A stretch of DNA of 64,000 nt from Pseudobutyrivibrio sp. 49 (lineage in GTDB: Bacteria; Bacillota; Clostridia; Lachnospirales; Lachnospiraceae). This document shows positions 24,310-34,102 of this stretch, piece after piece. The position numbers were made by a program, and so were the translations under genes. The stretch is taken from positions 62,001 to 126,000 of the forward strand of contig NZ_FNDP01000003.1 of assembly GCF_900100545.1 (NCBI RefSeq). The letters run 5' to 3'. The notes under the pieces are model-generated. The model saw nothing but the letters and a program-made list of their open reading frames with translations, did no database searches and had not been told where the DNA came from. Position 1 is the stretch's first letter, and the number at the start of each line of letters is the position of its first letter.

Positions 24310-25455
24310 ATGATATTATCGCAGGTGGAAACACCCTCATACGTAATCGATGAGGGTAAATTGATAGAGAATCTTAAGGTTTTAGAAAGGGTGCAGCAGG
24401 AGGCAGGTTGTAAAATTCTGCTGGCCCAGAAGGCCTTTTCAAACTTTTGTGTTTATCCATTAATAGGTAAGTATCTTGCAGGTACTACAGCAAGCGGTCT
24501 ATATGAGGCTCGCCTTGGTAAGGAGGAAATGGGCAAGGAGAATCATGTATTTGCACCGGCCTACAAGGAAGCTGATATGGATGAATTGGTAAAGCTTTGC
24601 GACCATATTATTTTTAACTCAGTTGCACAGCTGATGAAGTACAAGGATAAATGTCTAGATGCAGGAGTTTCTATCGGGCTTAGGATTAATCCTGAGTGTT
24701 CTACACAGGGGGACCAGGCAATTTATGACCCATGTTCAAAAGGGTCGAGACTTGGCGTTACTCTTACAAATTTACAGCAGGCTATAGATAATAATCCTGA
24801 TGTATTAAAGGGTGTTGATGGTCTTCATTTTCATACGCTATGTGAGCAGAATAGTGATGATTTAGAGACTACAATTGAAGTCGTAAAAGATAAGTTTGGA
24901 CAGTATCTAGACAAAATGAGCTGGATAAATATGGGTGGAGGACATCATATTAGTCGTGAAGATTATGATATAAATCGCCTTGTTCGTATCATAAAAGACG
25001 TGAAAGAAACCTATAATCTAGAGGTATATCTAGAGCCAGGAGAAGCAATTGCTTTGAACGCAGGATACCTTGTGACAGAGGTTTTGGATATTGTTGATAA
25101 TGGGATAAAGACATTAATTTTAGATGCATCTGCAGCATGTCATATGCCAGATGTTTTAGAAATGCCATACCGTCCACCTCTTAAGGATTCAGGAGAGTGG
25201 GGACAGAAGCCTTATGAATACAGGCTTAGTTCTTATACCTGTCTCGCAGGAGATATCATCGGAGATTATTCCTTCGATAATGAGATTATGGTTGGAGATC
25301 GCCTTGTATTTGAGGATATGGCTATATATTCAATGGTTAAGAATAATACGTTTAATGGCATCCCACTTCCTAGCATTTATTTACAGAAGCAGGATGGGGA
25401 TTGTCAGTTAGTTAAGAAATTTGGATATGAGGATTTCAAGAATCGTCTGTCCTAG
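24310..25455 (+). CDS. nspC: Carboxynorspermidine/carboxyspermidine decarboxylase
   Basis: 381 residues, alanine-racemase-fold (fold III) PLP decarboxylase. TPSYVIDEGKL opens the barrel, LLAQKAFS carries the PLP lysine, and HFHTLCEQNSDDLE and NMGGGHHISREDYD are NspC signatures; LDASAACHMPDVLEMPYRP is in the C-terminal half. It decarboxylates the product of the upstream dehydrogenase to spermidine or norspermidine. Confidence 0.93.
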   Translation: MILSQVETPSYVIDEGKLIENLKVLERVQQEAGCKILLAQKAFSNFCVYPLIGKYLAGTTASGLYEARLGKEEMGKENHVFAPAYKEADMDELVKLCDHIIFNSVAQLMKYKDKCLDAGVSIGLRINPECSTQGDQAIYDPCSKGSRLGVTLTNLQQAIDNNPDVLKGVDGLHFHTLCEQNSDDLETTIEVVKDKFGQYLDKMSWINMGGGHHISREDYDINRLVRIIKDVKETYNLEVYLEPGEAIALNAGYLVTEVLDIVDNGIKTLILDASAACHMPDVLEMPYRPPLKDSGEWGQKPYEYRLSSYTCLAGDIIGDYSFDNEIMVGDRLVFEDMAIYSMVKNNTFNGIPLPSIYLQKQDGDCQLVKKFGYEDFKNRLS

Positions 25456-25464
25456 TGGGGTTTT

Positions 25465-26559
25465 ATGATTAGTACACCTAAAGCAGATAAATTTTATATG
25501 CCAGCAGAGTATGCTTCCCACCGTGGATGCGTGATGATATGGCCGGTAAGACCAGGTTCGTGGCCATATGGTGGATTGCAGGCAAAGGCAGTTTTTTCTC
25601 AGATAGCAATAGCAATTTCAGAGAGCGAAGAGGTATGGATGCTGGCTGATGAAGCCCACCTTCACGAAGTAGAGGAGACCTTTGAAAAATGGCCTAGTAT
25701 ACATCCACTTCAGATAGAGACAAACGATGCATGGGCCAGAGATGTAGGGCCTACCTGTGTTGTAAACGGCGTAGAAGTGAGAGGAATTGACTGGGAGTTT
25801 AACGCCTGGGGCGGAGAATATGATGGTCTTTATGCCCACTGGGAAAAGGACGATGCAGCAGCATCTCAGATATGTAAAGCTCTCGGAATGGAATGCTACG
25901 ATGCACATCCATTTGTATTGGAGGGCGGTAGCATACACTCAGATGGCGAGGGTACTGTAATTGTCACAGAAGCCTGCTTACTTAGCAAAGGACGTAATCC
26001 AAAGATGTCCAAGAATCAGATTGAAAATAAGCTGAAGGAATATCTTGGAGCTGAAAAGATAATCTGGCTTCCATCAGGAATATATAATGATGAGACTAAT
26101 GAACACGTGGATAATGTGTGTGCTTTTACGGGCCCTGCAACAGTAGTATTGGCATGGACTGATGATAAGGACGATCCACAGTATAATATGAGTAAAGCCT
26201 GCCTAGACGTTCTTGAAAAGGAAACAGATGCAAAAGGAAGAAACTTTATAGTTCACAAGCTTCCTATCCCAAAGAAACCTGTTTGTATCACTGAAGAAGA
26301 GCTTAAGGGCTACGAATTTGAAGAAGGCGAAGATGTTCGTGAGGTTGGCGAAAGGTTAGCAGCCAGCTATGTAAACTTTTATATATCAAACGGGGGAATT
26401 ATCTTGCCTCAGTTTAATGATGAGAATGATAAAGTGGCGGTGGAAATTCTTGGAAAACTATTTCCAGAAAGAAAGATTTATCCAGTATATGCCAGAGCAA
26501 TAATAGTAGGTGGTGGAAATATTCATTGCATCACCCAACAAATTCCAGCAGGAGAATAA
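25465..26559 (+). CDS. aguA: Agmatine deiminase
   Basis: 364 residues. [20 protein letters not shown] opens the family signature, [11 protein letters not shown] and [14 protein letters not shown] hold substrate and catalytic residues (guanidino-group-modifying fold), and the final [11 protein letters not shown] carries the nucleophile cysteine. It converts agmatine to N-carbamoylputrescine and ammonia. It precedes aguB by 2 bp. Confidence 0.95.
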   Translation: MISTPKADKFYMPAEYASHRGCVMIWPVRPGSWPYGGLQAKAVFSQIAIAISESEEVWMLADEAHLHEVEETFEKWPSIHPLQIETNDAWARDVGPTCVVNGVEVRGIDWEFNAWGGEYDGLYAHWEKDDAAASQICKALGMECYDAHPFVLEGGSIHSDGEGTVIVTEACLLSKGRNPKMSKNQIENKLKEYLGAEKIIWLPSGIYNDETNEHVDNVCAFTGPATVVLAWTDDKDDPQYNMSKACLDVLEKETDAKGRNFIVHKLPIPKKPVCITEEELKGYEFEEGEDVREVGERLAASYVNFYISNGGIILPQFNDENDKVAVEILGKLFPERKIYPVYARAIIVGGGNIHCITQQIPAGE

Positions 26560-26561
26560 CT

Positions 26562-27437
26562 ATGAGAAAAGTAACAGTGGCGGCTATTCAAATGAGCTGC
26601 ACTACAGTAGTTTTGGAAAATATAAAAAAAGCGGACAAAATGGTTCGCGAAGCAGCAGCTTCAGGCGCACAGATTATACTTATCCCAGAGCTTTTTGAGC
26701 GACAGTATTTCTGTCAGGAGCGTCAGTATGAATACTATTATTTTGCAAAATCCGTAGAGGAAAATGATGCTGTATGCCATTTTAAGAAGGTGGCTAAGGA
26801 GCTCTCAGTAGTTATTCCTGTCAGCTTTTATGAAAAGGATGGAAATGTACTTTATAATTCTGTGGCAATAATTGATGCAGATGGAGAAGTACTTGGAGTT
26901 TATAGAAAGACTCATATTCCTGACGACCATTTTTATCAGGAGAAATTCTACTTCACACCAGGTAACACAGGCTTTAAGGTTTGGGATACAAAGTATGCTA
27001 AGATTGGAGTAGGAATCTGTTGGGATCAGTGGTTCCCTGAGACAGCAAGAGCAATGGCAGTACAGGGTGCGGAGCTTCTTTTCTACCCAACGGCTATTGG
27101 TAGTGAGCCTATTCTTGAAAGTGATAGCATGCCACATTGGAGACGTTGTATGCAGGGACATGCAGGCAGTAACCTTATGCCAGTTATAGCTGCCAACAGA
27201 ATTGGGCTTGAAGAGGTTAAGCCATGCAAGGAAAATGGTGGACAGGAATCCAGCCTTAATTTCTATGGAAGCTCATTTATGACGGATGAAACAGGAGCAA
27301 TCCTTGAAGATGCTTCGAGAGATAAAGAACAGGTGCTTATTCACACCTATGATTTAGAGGAAATAGCAGAGAATCGCCTTAGCTGGGGAATCTTCAGAGA
27401 CAGAAGACCAGACTGTTATGGTGACATTTGTAAATAA
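26562..27437 (+). CDS. aguB: N-carbamoylputrescine amidase
   Basis: 291 residues from ATG 26562, which has AGGAGA 9 nt upstream; a longer frame from 26526 overlaps aguA and lacks the N-terminal family start VTVAAIQMSC. Nitrilase triad: Glu in LIPELFERQYF, Lys in YRKTHIPDD, Cys in GVGICWDQWFPE. It hydrolyses N-carbamoylputrescine to putrescine, CO2 and ammonia, completing the arginine-to-putrescine route. Confidence 0.95.
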   Translation: MRKVTVAAIQMSCTTVVLENIKKADKMVREAAASGAQIILIPELFERQYFCQERQYEYYYFAKSVEENDAVCHFKKVAKELSVVIPVSFYEKDGNVLYNSVAIIDADGEVLGVYRKTHIPDDHFYQEKFYFTPGNTGFKVWDTKYAKIGVGICWDQWFPETARAMAVQGAELLFYPTAIGSEPILESDSMPHWRRCMQGHAGSNLMPVIAANRIGLEEVKPCKENGGQESSLNFYGSSFMTDETGAILEDASRDKEQVLIHTYDLEEIAENRLSWGIFRDRRPDCYGDICK

Positions 27438-27452
27438 CTAAGGAGGTAGATT

Positions 27453-28385
27453 ATGAAGATTGTATTTTTGGACAGAAAGACAATTGGAGAAGATATTGAT
27501 TTATCAGGATTTGAGAGATTTGGAGAAGTAGTAATCTATGATTACTCAGCTGCTGATGAGGTGCCAGCCAGGGTAGAGGATGCTGATATTATCGTTCTTA
27601 ACAAGGTGCCTGTAAACGAGGCTACCATCAGCACAGCAAAGAATCTTAAGCTTGTTTGCGTTACAGCTACAGGTACAAATAATCTTGATAAGGATTACCT
27701 TGCAGGCCGTGGAATCGAGTGGAGAAATGTAGCGGGATATTCAACAGAGGCAGTTGCTCAGCATACTTTCTCATTAGCATTCTATCTCTTAGAGCATCTT
27801 AGTTATTATGATGAGTATGTTAAGAGCGAGAAGTATGTAAACGATAGAATGTTTACTCACTTTGAAAAGCATTTCCATGAAATTGCAGGAAAGACCTGGG
27901 GTATCATAGGACTTGGTGCAATCGGTAGCCGAGTAGCAGAAATTGCAAAGCTTTTTGGAGCCAATGTAATCTACTATTCTACCAGTGGACGTAATCATTC
28001 AGATATCTACAAAGAGGTGGATTTTGAAACACTGTTATCCACATCAGATGTTGTTTCTATCCACGCACCACTAGATGAAAATACAATGCACCTTATCGAC
28101 AAAGCAGCTCTTTCAAAGATGAAGAAGAACGCTATCCTCATCAATGTTGGAAGAGGTCCAATCATTGTGGAAAAAGACCTTGCAGATGCACTTGAATGTG
28201 GACAAATTGCAGCAGCAGGTTTGGACGTTCTTGATGTGGAGCCAATGTCTCCTGAGAATCCACTTGTAAGAATCAAGGACAGTACAAAGCTTCTTATCAC
28301 ACCTCATATTGCATGGGCAGCAGTAGAAGCTCGCCAGCGTCTTATGAAGATTATCGAGGGACAGATTGAGGATTTCCTTAAATAA
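27453..28385 (+). CDS. D-2-hydroxyacid dehydrogenase
   Basis: 310 residues. GIIGLGAIGSRVAEIAKLFG is the NAD-binding loop, NVGRGPIIVEKDL holds the substrate-binding Arg region, and the catalytic His is in TPHIAWAAVEARQR; the Glu is in LDVLDVEPM. The family includes glycerate, lactate and hydroxyisocaproate dehydrogenases; the substrate is not evident. AAGGAGG ribosome site and a 15-bp gap place it at the end of the polyamine operon, but a metabolic link is not obvious. Confidence 0.88.
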   Translation: MKIVFLDRKTIGEDIDLSGFERFGEVVIYDYSAADEVPARVEDADIIVLNKVPVNEATISTAKNLKLVCVTATGTNNLDKDYLAGRGIEWRNVAGYSTEAVAQHTFSLAFYLLEHLSYYDEYVKSEKYVNDRMFTHFEKHFHEIAGKTWGIIGLGAIGSRVAEIAKLFGANVIYYSTSGRNHSDIYKEVDFETLLSTSDVVSIHAPLDENTMHLIDKAALSKMKKNAILINVGRGPIIVEKDLADALECGQIAAAGLDVLDVEPMSPENPLVRIKDSTKLLITPHIAWAAVEARQRLMKIIEGQIEDFLK

Positions 28386-28461
28386 TATAGATTAAGACAT
28401 CATTTCTTCAAACTAATTTGCTAGACTAGGTTCACTGGGAGAGCTGATAAGGATTCAAAAT

Positions 28462-28644
28462 ATGAATTGGAAGTTTGAAGATGAAAACAAACCATATAGC
28501 TCTGATGATGCCTACGATGATTTAGAAGCGGTTAAGGAAATGCTTAGAGAAGCACAGCGTAAGATTACCCGCGATAAATTAGAAGATAGTGGCATCGATT
28601 TTAGTGTAAATATAGAAATAGAAAAAAATAATAATAATGATTAA
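28462..28644 (+). CDS. Hypothetical acidic small protein
   Basis: 60 residues, highly charged, with a helical EAVKEMLREAQRKITRDKLE and an Asn-rich tail (IEKNNNND). No family recognised. AAGG lies 10 nt before the ATG. A terminator follows 3 bp later, supporting that this is a real transcript end. Confidence 0.55.
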   Translation: MNWKFEDENKPYSSDDAYDDLEAVKEMLREAQRKITRDKLEDSGIDFSVNIEIEKNNNND

Positions 28645-28647
28645 AAA

Positions 28648-28686
28648 GGCAACTGTTCACAATGTTACAACAGTTGCCGTTTTTTA
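28648..28686 (+). terminator. Terminator after the small acidic gene
   Basis: GGCAACTGTT pairs with AACAGTTGCC around an 11-nt loop, then GTTTTTT. Confidence 0.85.
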
Positions 28687-28800
28687 CACTTTTTTCACAG
28701 TATGTACGTAATTATAGGCTATAATCCAAATAGTCGGTTTTCTAGCTTTGTGGAGTAATACTGTTCAATCGGCCAGGGAGATGATAAACGGAGGTCGAAT

Positions 28801-30501
28801 ATGGAGAGCAAGGAAAATGTTGGCACAATGGATAAGTTAGCCCAAATGGTAAAGATTTCTTCACTGAGAACAGCTATTTTGGGATTGCTAATCATATCGT
28901 TGGTGTGTGTAGGTGTGGCTGCAACAATTGTAGGAACCACCAATATGCGCCGAGGAATGGAATACGAGGTTGAAACAGGTGTAATGGCAACTTGTGCATC
29001 ATACGCTCAGGTTTTGGATTATATTGAGAAAAGTATGACTGCCGAGGAAATAGCGAATCTTACACTGGAGCAGGAAATGCACGAAGAGACAGGTTATGAT
29101 TATACCTTCTTTAGAGGAGATACTCGTGAGCGTTCAAGTATCGAAGGAGCAGTTGGAACGAAAGCCGGAGATGCTGTTATTGCGGAAGTATTAAATGGAG
29201 GCAATAGATATTCAGCAGAAAACGTAATGATAAATGGTCAGCCATTTTACGTAGCATACATTCCTTTAAAAGATGAAACCGGTGCAATTTATGGTATGGC
29301 CTTTGTTGGTTTGGAAAAAATAGCAGTAACAGAGTATATAAGTAAAAAAGTAGCTTGGACTGTTACTCTTTCCTTCGCAATCATAATTATTTTTGCTATA
29401 ATCGCAGTTCTTTATATCGTACAGATTATAAAGTCAATTGATGAAAACGTTAGAGCTGTTCGCCAGATGGCAACAGGTGATTTGGAAATTCATCTTAGTG
29501 ATAAGGTTAAGAATAGAAGAGATGAGCTTGGTGAAATGTCAAATGCCTTGTTTGACATGGCTGAGAAAATCAGAGATGTTATTGGTAATGCCAGAGTGTC
29601 GTCTAACGAAGTGGATGATTCAGCGGCGTATCTGTATGACACAATAGAGACAATTACGGAAACAGCAGATAATGTAACTACAGCAGTTTCTCAGGTAGCA
29701 ACAGGTGCATCCTCACAGGCTGAATCCTTACAGGAAGCTGTTGAAAGCGTAAATGATATCAACGAAGCAATTCAGCTTATTATTGGAAATACAGATGAGA
29801 TGCATAATATTGCAGATCTTATGCAGGATAATTCGAAGGCCAGTCAGGATAAGCTGACAGAGCTTAGAATGTCTACAAGAGAAAGTATTGCTGCTATCGA
29901 TGGAATCGTAGAGTTGATTGGAAATACAAACACAGCCGTAACAACAATTAGTGAGGCTGTACAGATAATTGATGCTATTGCTGCACAGACAAATCTGTTA
30001 TCATTAAATGCAAGTATAGAAGCTGCTAGAGCAGGTGAAGCAGGTAAGGGATTTGCTGTTGTTGCTGATGAGATCCGTCAGTTGGCAGACCAGTCCGCAG
30101 CAGCTGCTCAGAATATTCAGGAAGCAATGAAGGGACTTGCAGCTGATTCTAATAAGACAATGGAAGAAGCCGGCAGCGTGCAAGAAGCCATCAGTAAGCA
30201 GCGTAGTACTATTCACAGAACCATTGAGCAGGTTGATCTCCTTATTGAGGATATTAACAAGTCAGTAACTCTTACAAAAGAAATTGTTGAAAACGTTGAT
30301 AAATCAGAGAAGGCTAGTACAGTTATATCAGAGACCATCAATAATCTTTCAGCTATTTCACAACAGAACGCAGCTAGCTCAGAAGAAACAAGAGCTTCTA
30401 TGCAAGATCTTTCTGACACAATGGAAATTCTTTCAGAAAAGGCAAATGGTCTTACCAAAATTGCCAAGGTGCTTGATGAGGAAATGGCTTTCTTCCAGTA
30501 G
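28801..30501 (+). CDS. Methyl-accepting chemotaxis protein
   Basis: 566 residues. The first membrane helix is about residues 25-47, and a single-Cache-like extracellular sensor runs to about 180 ([20 protein letters not shown]). The second helix is about 184-206, then a HAMP linker ([20 protein letters not shown]). The cytoplasmic signalling hairpin tip is [20 protein letters not shown] then [20 protein letters not shown]. It relays a ligand signal to CheA/CheW. Ligand unknown. No ribosome-tethering motif (NWETF-type) is seen at the C terminus. Confidence 0.93.
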   Translation: MESKENVGTMDKLAQMVKISSLRTAILGLLIISLVCVGVAATIVGTTNMRRGMEYEVETGVMATCASYAQVLDYIEKSMTAEEIANLTLEQEMHEETGYDYTFFRGDTRERSSIEGAVGTKAGDAVIAEVLNGGNRYSAENVMINGQPFYVAYIPLKDETGAIYGMAFVGLEKIAVTEYISKKVAWTVTLSFAIIIIFAIIAVLYIVQIIKSIDENVRAVRQMATGDLEIHLSDKVKNRRDELGEMSNALFDMAEKIRDVIGNARVSSNEVDDSAAYLYDTIETITETADNVTTAVSQVATGASSQAESLQEAVESVNDINEAIQLIIGNTDEMHNIADLMQDNSKASQDKLTELRMSTRESIAAIDGIVELIGNTNTAVTTISEAVQIIDAIAAQTNLLSLNASIEAARAGEAGKGFAVVADEIRQLADQSAAAAQNIQEAMKGLAADSNKTMEEAGSVQEAISKQRSTIHRTIEQVDLLIEDINKSVTLTKEIVENVDKSEKASTVISETINNLSAISQQNAASSEETRASMQDLSDTMEILSEKANGLTKIAKVLDEEMAFFQ

Positions 30502-30509
30502 AGGATTTG

Positions 30510-31328
30510 ATGGACAGAAAATTATATCTAGAATGTAATTCAGGAATTAGTGGGGACATGACAGTTGGCGCTCTTTTAGATTTGGGCGCCGACAGCCATG
30601 TCCTTTTAGATGCTTTAAAAAGCATAAAAGCGGATGGATTTGATATCGTTATAAAGCGGTTAAAAAAGAGAGATATTGAATGCACCGATTTTGATGTGGT
30701 GCTGGATAAGGAGCATGACGGACACGACCACGATATGGAGTATCTCTATGGTCATCTTCATGGAGAGTCACATGGTGATCATGAACATGGTCACGAGCAT
30801 CATCATGGACATCATCACCGTGGGATTAAAGAGATTTACGAGATTATCGATAGCACCGAAATGACTGATGGGGCGAGAAAGATTGCAAAGGACATATTTG
30901 AAGTTCTTGCAAAGGCGGAGTCCAAAGCACATGAGGTGCCTTTGGAGGAAGTACATTTTCATGAGGTGGGAGCTATAGACTCTATAGTAGACATTATTGC
31001 AATCGCAGTATGTCTTGATAATCTGGAAATTACAGATGTGATTGTCCAAAAGCTATATGATGGTAAGGGCACAGTAAGATGCCAGCATGGTATCCTGCCA
31101 GTACCTGTTCCAGCAGTAAAAAATATTGTAAATGATAACGATATTGAGCTAGAGATTATCGATGTTTTAGGAGAGCTTGTAACTCCTACGGGAGCTGCAA
31201 CGGTAGCAGCTATTCGAACAACCAATAATCTTCCAAGAGAGTATAAAATTGAAAAAACTGGCTATGGAAATGGAAAAAGAGATTATGGTTTAGATGGCGT
31301 GTTAAAAGCTATGATAATTCAGGAATAA
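30510..31328 (+). CDS. LarC N-terminal-domain protein (nickel pincer cofactor synthesis)
   Basis: 272 residues from ATG 30510 (GAGG 5 nt upstream). LYLECNSGISGDMTVGALLD is the LarC start. A His-rich loop (residues about 85-105, with DHEHGHEHHHGHHH) binds metal. EVPLEEVHFHEVGAIDSIVD, then LPVPVPA and LVTPTGAATVAAI, follow. The protein stops after GYGNGKRDYGLDGVLKAM, so it lacks the CTP-binding C-terminal half (LarC2) of full LarC, about 400 residues. In Lactobacillus the two parts are joined by a frameshift; no LarC2-like sequence follows here. No larA, larB or larE is nearby. Confidence 0.85.
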   Translation: MDRKLYLECNSGISGDMTVGALLDLGADSHVLLDALKSIKADGFDIVIKRLKKRDIECTDFDVVLDKEHDGHDHDMEYLYGHLHGESHGDHEHGHEHHHGHHHRGIKEIYEIIDSTEMTDGARKIAKDIFEVLAKAESKAHEVPLEEVHFHEVGAIDSIVDIIAIAVCLDNLEITDVIVQKLYDGKGTVRCQHGILPVPVPAVKNIVNDNDIELEIIDVLGELVTPTGAATVAAIRTTNNLPREYKIEKTGYGNGKRDYGLDGVLKAMIIQE

Positions 31329-31412
31329 ATAGATAAACAAATTGTTTTTGGACACAATATTTAATATAGTATATTAAAAGGGTGAAACACAGCTGGTTTG
31401 GGGGAGGCTAGA

Positions 31413-32798
31413 ATGTCAAACAAGGAAAACGATATTTTATCAAATATTGATTATTCAGCGCAGGATATTTTGTACATGCTAAGAGACCTGCCTGATGCGT
31501 GCTGTATTTTTCAAGTTCTCACGGATCCGTTTGGAACTGTACAGGATATGCAGTTCTTATTCGCCAATGAAAAATATGCCAGTCTTGTTGGAAAATCTAC
31601 CAGCGAGCTTATTGGATCAACCTATTACAATACTGTAAATAACAGGGATGAGGATTGGATTCGCCTGAGCTATCAGGCAGCAATCATGCGCCAATCTGTA
31701 ATCAACAGCACTTATAATACACAGTTTAATAGATGGTTTGAATTTTGGGCTGTACCAGTTTATAAGAAGGGCTTCTGTGCTTTTATTATTCATGATGTAA
31801 CAGCAGAAAAGCGCAAGGAGGTAAATCGCGTTATTACCACCAAGTCCAATAATTTCATTTTGGAATGCGCTAAGTATCTCTCGGCAAACGATTTCAAAAA
31901 GGGAATAAAGTACACGCTTAAAGCCCTTGGAAATATTTTAAAGGCAGACAGAGCCGCTATTTTAGAAACATATCAGGGCGAGTGCGGAGAGGTGTTGGCC
32001 TGGGCTGATAAAATTGGAGGTACTGGTCTTCCCGGTAAAGAAATTCTGGAGCAATATGATTTTTACACCCTTTGGCAAAAGCAAATGGGAGATAATAATG
32101 TGTATATCTGTGATGATGTGGCTATGGTAAACGCTCAAAATAGTGAAGTTTACAAGGCTGTATTGCATGGAACCATTTCACGATACATAGTCGCTGCATT
32201 AAAGGACAGGGGAAATATCATAGGATATTTGCTGATAGATAATTATTCTCTTGATTTAGATATTAATGTTAAAGAGGTTGTAGAATCAATCAGTATTTTC
32301 ATATCAGAGGAGCTTCGAAATTACGTAATTACCAATGAATTGATGTATAGAAATACCCATGATGAGCTTACAGATCTTGGTAATCGTAGATCATACAATG
32401 AAACAATTAGCATGCTGGAAGGCATGGATGTATCAGTAGGAGTATGTTTTATTGATATAAATGGATTAAAGAATATCAATGATAGTTATGGCCATGATGA
32501 AGGCGATGAGTTAATTAAGGAGACTGCAGGTGTTGTTGCCAGTGTCTTTAAGAAAAAGTATTGCTATAGGATAGGCGGAGATGAATTCATTGTCATTATC
32601 CCTAATATAACAAGGGACCATTTTGAAGAAGAAGTGTCGAAGCTTAGAAAGAAAGCGAAAACTATTTCAATTGCTGCAGGTGCAATTTGGAGCGATAATG
32701 CTAGGGATATGGAGAATTTGATTGATCAGGCCGATAAATTGATGTATGTGGATAAAGAAGCTTATTTTGGAGAACACGAACGTAGACACAAAATATAA
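31413..32798 (+). CDS. PAS-GAF-like diguanylate cyclase
   Basis: 461 residues from ATG 31413 (GGGGAGG 7 nt upstream). Order: an N-terminal PAS-like sensor (residues about 15-130), a GAF-like region (about 145-300), and GGDEF with RIGGDEFIVIIP near residue 388 and NDSYGHDEGD upstream. The active-site GGDEF is intact, so it should make cyclic di-GMP from GTP; an RxxD inhibitory site is not obvious. Soluble, no membrane segment. Followed by a terminator. Confidence 0.88.
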   Translation: MSNKENDILSNIDYSAQDILYMLRDLPDACCIFQVLTDPFGTVQDMQFLFANEKYASLVGKSTSELIGSTYYNTVNNRDEDWIRLSYQAAIMRQSVINSTYNTQFNRWFEFWAVPVYKKGFCAFIIHDVTAEKRKEVNRVITTKSNNFILECAKYLSANDFKKGIKYTLKALGNILKADRAAILETYQGECGEVLAWADKIGGTGLPGKEILEQYDFYTLWQKQMGDNNVYICDDVAMVNAQNSEVYKAVLHGTISRYIVAALKDRGNIIGYLLIDNYSLDLDINVKEVVESISIFISEELRNYVITNELMYRNTHDELTDLGNRRSYNETISMLEGMDVSVGVCFIDINGLKNINDSYGHDEGDELIKETAGVVASVFKKKYCYRIGGDEFIVIIPNITRDHFEEEVSKLRKKAKTISIAAGAIWSDNARDMENLIDQADKLMYVDKEAYFGEHERRHKI

Positions 32799-32808
32799 TG
32801 TTAAAAAG

Positions 32809-32839
32809 GCTGTTGTGCATATTGTACAACAGCTTTTTT
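32809..32839 (+). terminator. Terminator after the diguanylate cyclase
   Basis: GCTGTTGT pairs with ACAACAGC around a 9-nt loop, followed by six T. Confidence 0.85.
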
Positions 32840-32896
32840 GTGGTAAAATTTAGACTAATAACTTGGAAACTGGCTTAGTCAAATGGGAGATATGTG

Positions 32897-34102
32897 ATGA
32901 TTAACAAGTCTTATAAGAAAATGCTAGAGGGGAAATCAATTATCAGAGAGCTGAGTGAATATGCTACAGCAAGGGGAAAGGAAATCGGATACGAGAATGT
33001 ATTTGATTATAGTCTTGGAAACCCAAGTGTGCCATGTCCTACAGGCTATACAGATGCTGTTGTGAAGATGTATCAGGATAAGGATCCTATGGCGATTCAC
33101 GGTTATAGCCCATCCCTTGGAATTGAGGATGTGAGAGCAGCAGTGGCTGAATCTATCAGCAAGAGATTTGGAGTACCATACGAAGCAAAGCATATTTTTA
33201 TGGCAATCGGTGCAGCGGGAGCTCTTGCCCATGCATTTAGACTTGTTACAGAGCCTGGTGATGAAATAATTGTTTTTGCACCTTTTTTCCCTGAATACAC
33301 TGAATATATTGGCAGAACTGGTGCCATCATGAAGGTTGTCCCTCCAAGAACAGAGGACTTCCAGATAAATTTTGAAGAATTTAAACGTGTAATAAACGAA
33401 AAGACTATGGCAGTGCTTATAAACACTCCAAACAATCCTTCGGGTATTGTTTATAGTGAAGAGACTATTAAACGACTTGCTGATATTTTATATTCTAAGC
33501 AGGAGGAATATGGTCATGATATATTTCTTATCAGCGATGAGCCATATAGAGAAATAGTTTTTGATGGGAAGCAGTGTCCTTACCCTGCGAAACACTACGA
33601 TAATACTTTGACATGCTACTCATTTTCAAAGAGTCTATCCCTTCCGGGAGAGCGTATTGGCTATGTAGCAGTTAATCCTAAGGCAACAGATGCGGATATC
33701 CTTGCGGTAATTATGGGACAGATAAGCCGAGGAATAGGCCACAATTGTCCAGCATCCACATCACAGCTTGCAGTAAGTCAGGTTCTTGATGAAACAAGTG
33801 ATTTAAGCGTTTATGAGACTAATATGAACATCATATACGATGCTCTTGTTGAAATGGGATTTGAAGTGGTTCGCCCAGGTGGGACATTCTATATTTTTCC
33901 TAAGGCATTGGAAGATGATGCAAATGCCTTTTGCATGAAGGCTAAGAAATATGATTTAATATTAGTTCCAGCAGATAATTTTGGTTGCCCGGGATATTTT
34001 AGAATGGCGTATTGTATTGATACTGAAAAGGTGGAGAGATCCATCGAAGTATTCAAACGTTTTGTGAGAGAAGAGTATGGCAAAGCAGAAGAAACAAATT
34101 GA
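32897..34102 (+). CDS. PLP-dependent aminotransferase (class I/II)
   Basis: 401 residues from ATG 32897. GYSPSLGIEDVRAAVAESIS, the NTPNNPSGIVYSEE substrate block, LISDEPYREIVFDG (PLP ring aspartate) and SFSKSLSLPGERIGY (PLP lysine) are classical. It is an aspartate-aminotransferase-like enzyme whose amino donor is not determined. The AraC gene begins inside its last 26 bp, so the two are co-transcribed. Confidence 0.92.
   Translation: MINKSYKKMLEGKSIIRELSEYATARGKEIGYENVFDYSLGNPSVPCPTGYTDAVVKMYQDKDPMAIHGYSPSLGIEDVRAAVAESISKRFGVPYEAKHIFMAIGAAGALAHAFRLVTEPGDEIIVFAPFFPEYTEYIGRTGAIMKVVPPRTEDFQINFEEFKRVINEKTMAVLINTPNNPSGIVYSEETIKRLADILYSKQEEYGHDIFLISDEPYREIVFDGKQCPYPAKHYDNTLTCYSFSKSLSLPGERIGYVAVNPKATDADILAVIMGQISRGIGHNCPASTSQLAVSQVLDETSDLSVYETNMNIIYDALVEMGFEVVRPGGTFYIFPKALEDDANAFCMKAKKYDLILVPADNFGCPGYFRMAYCIDTEKVERSIEVFKRFVREEYGKAEETN

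Noticed and set aside
26526-26561. Longer start of aguB
   Set aside because: It overlaps aguA, and the ribosome site supports ATG 26562.
28648-32839. Terminators at 28648 and 32809 contain TTGTACAACAG- or GTTACAACAG-like arms similar to the 55-bp module
   Set aside because: They lack the second palindrome and the CTTACAARG end, and are explained as ordinary terminators.
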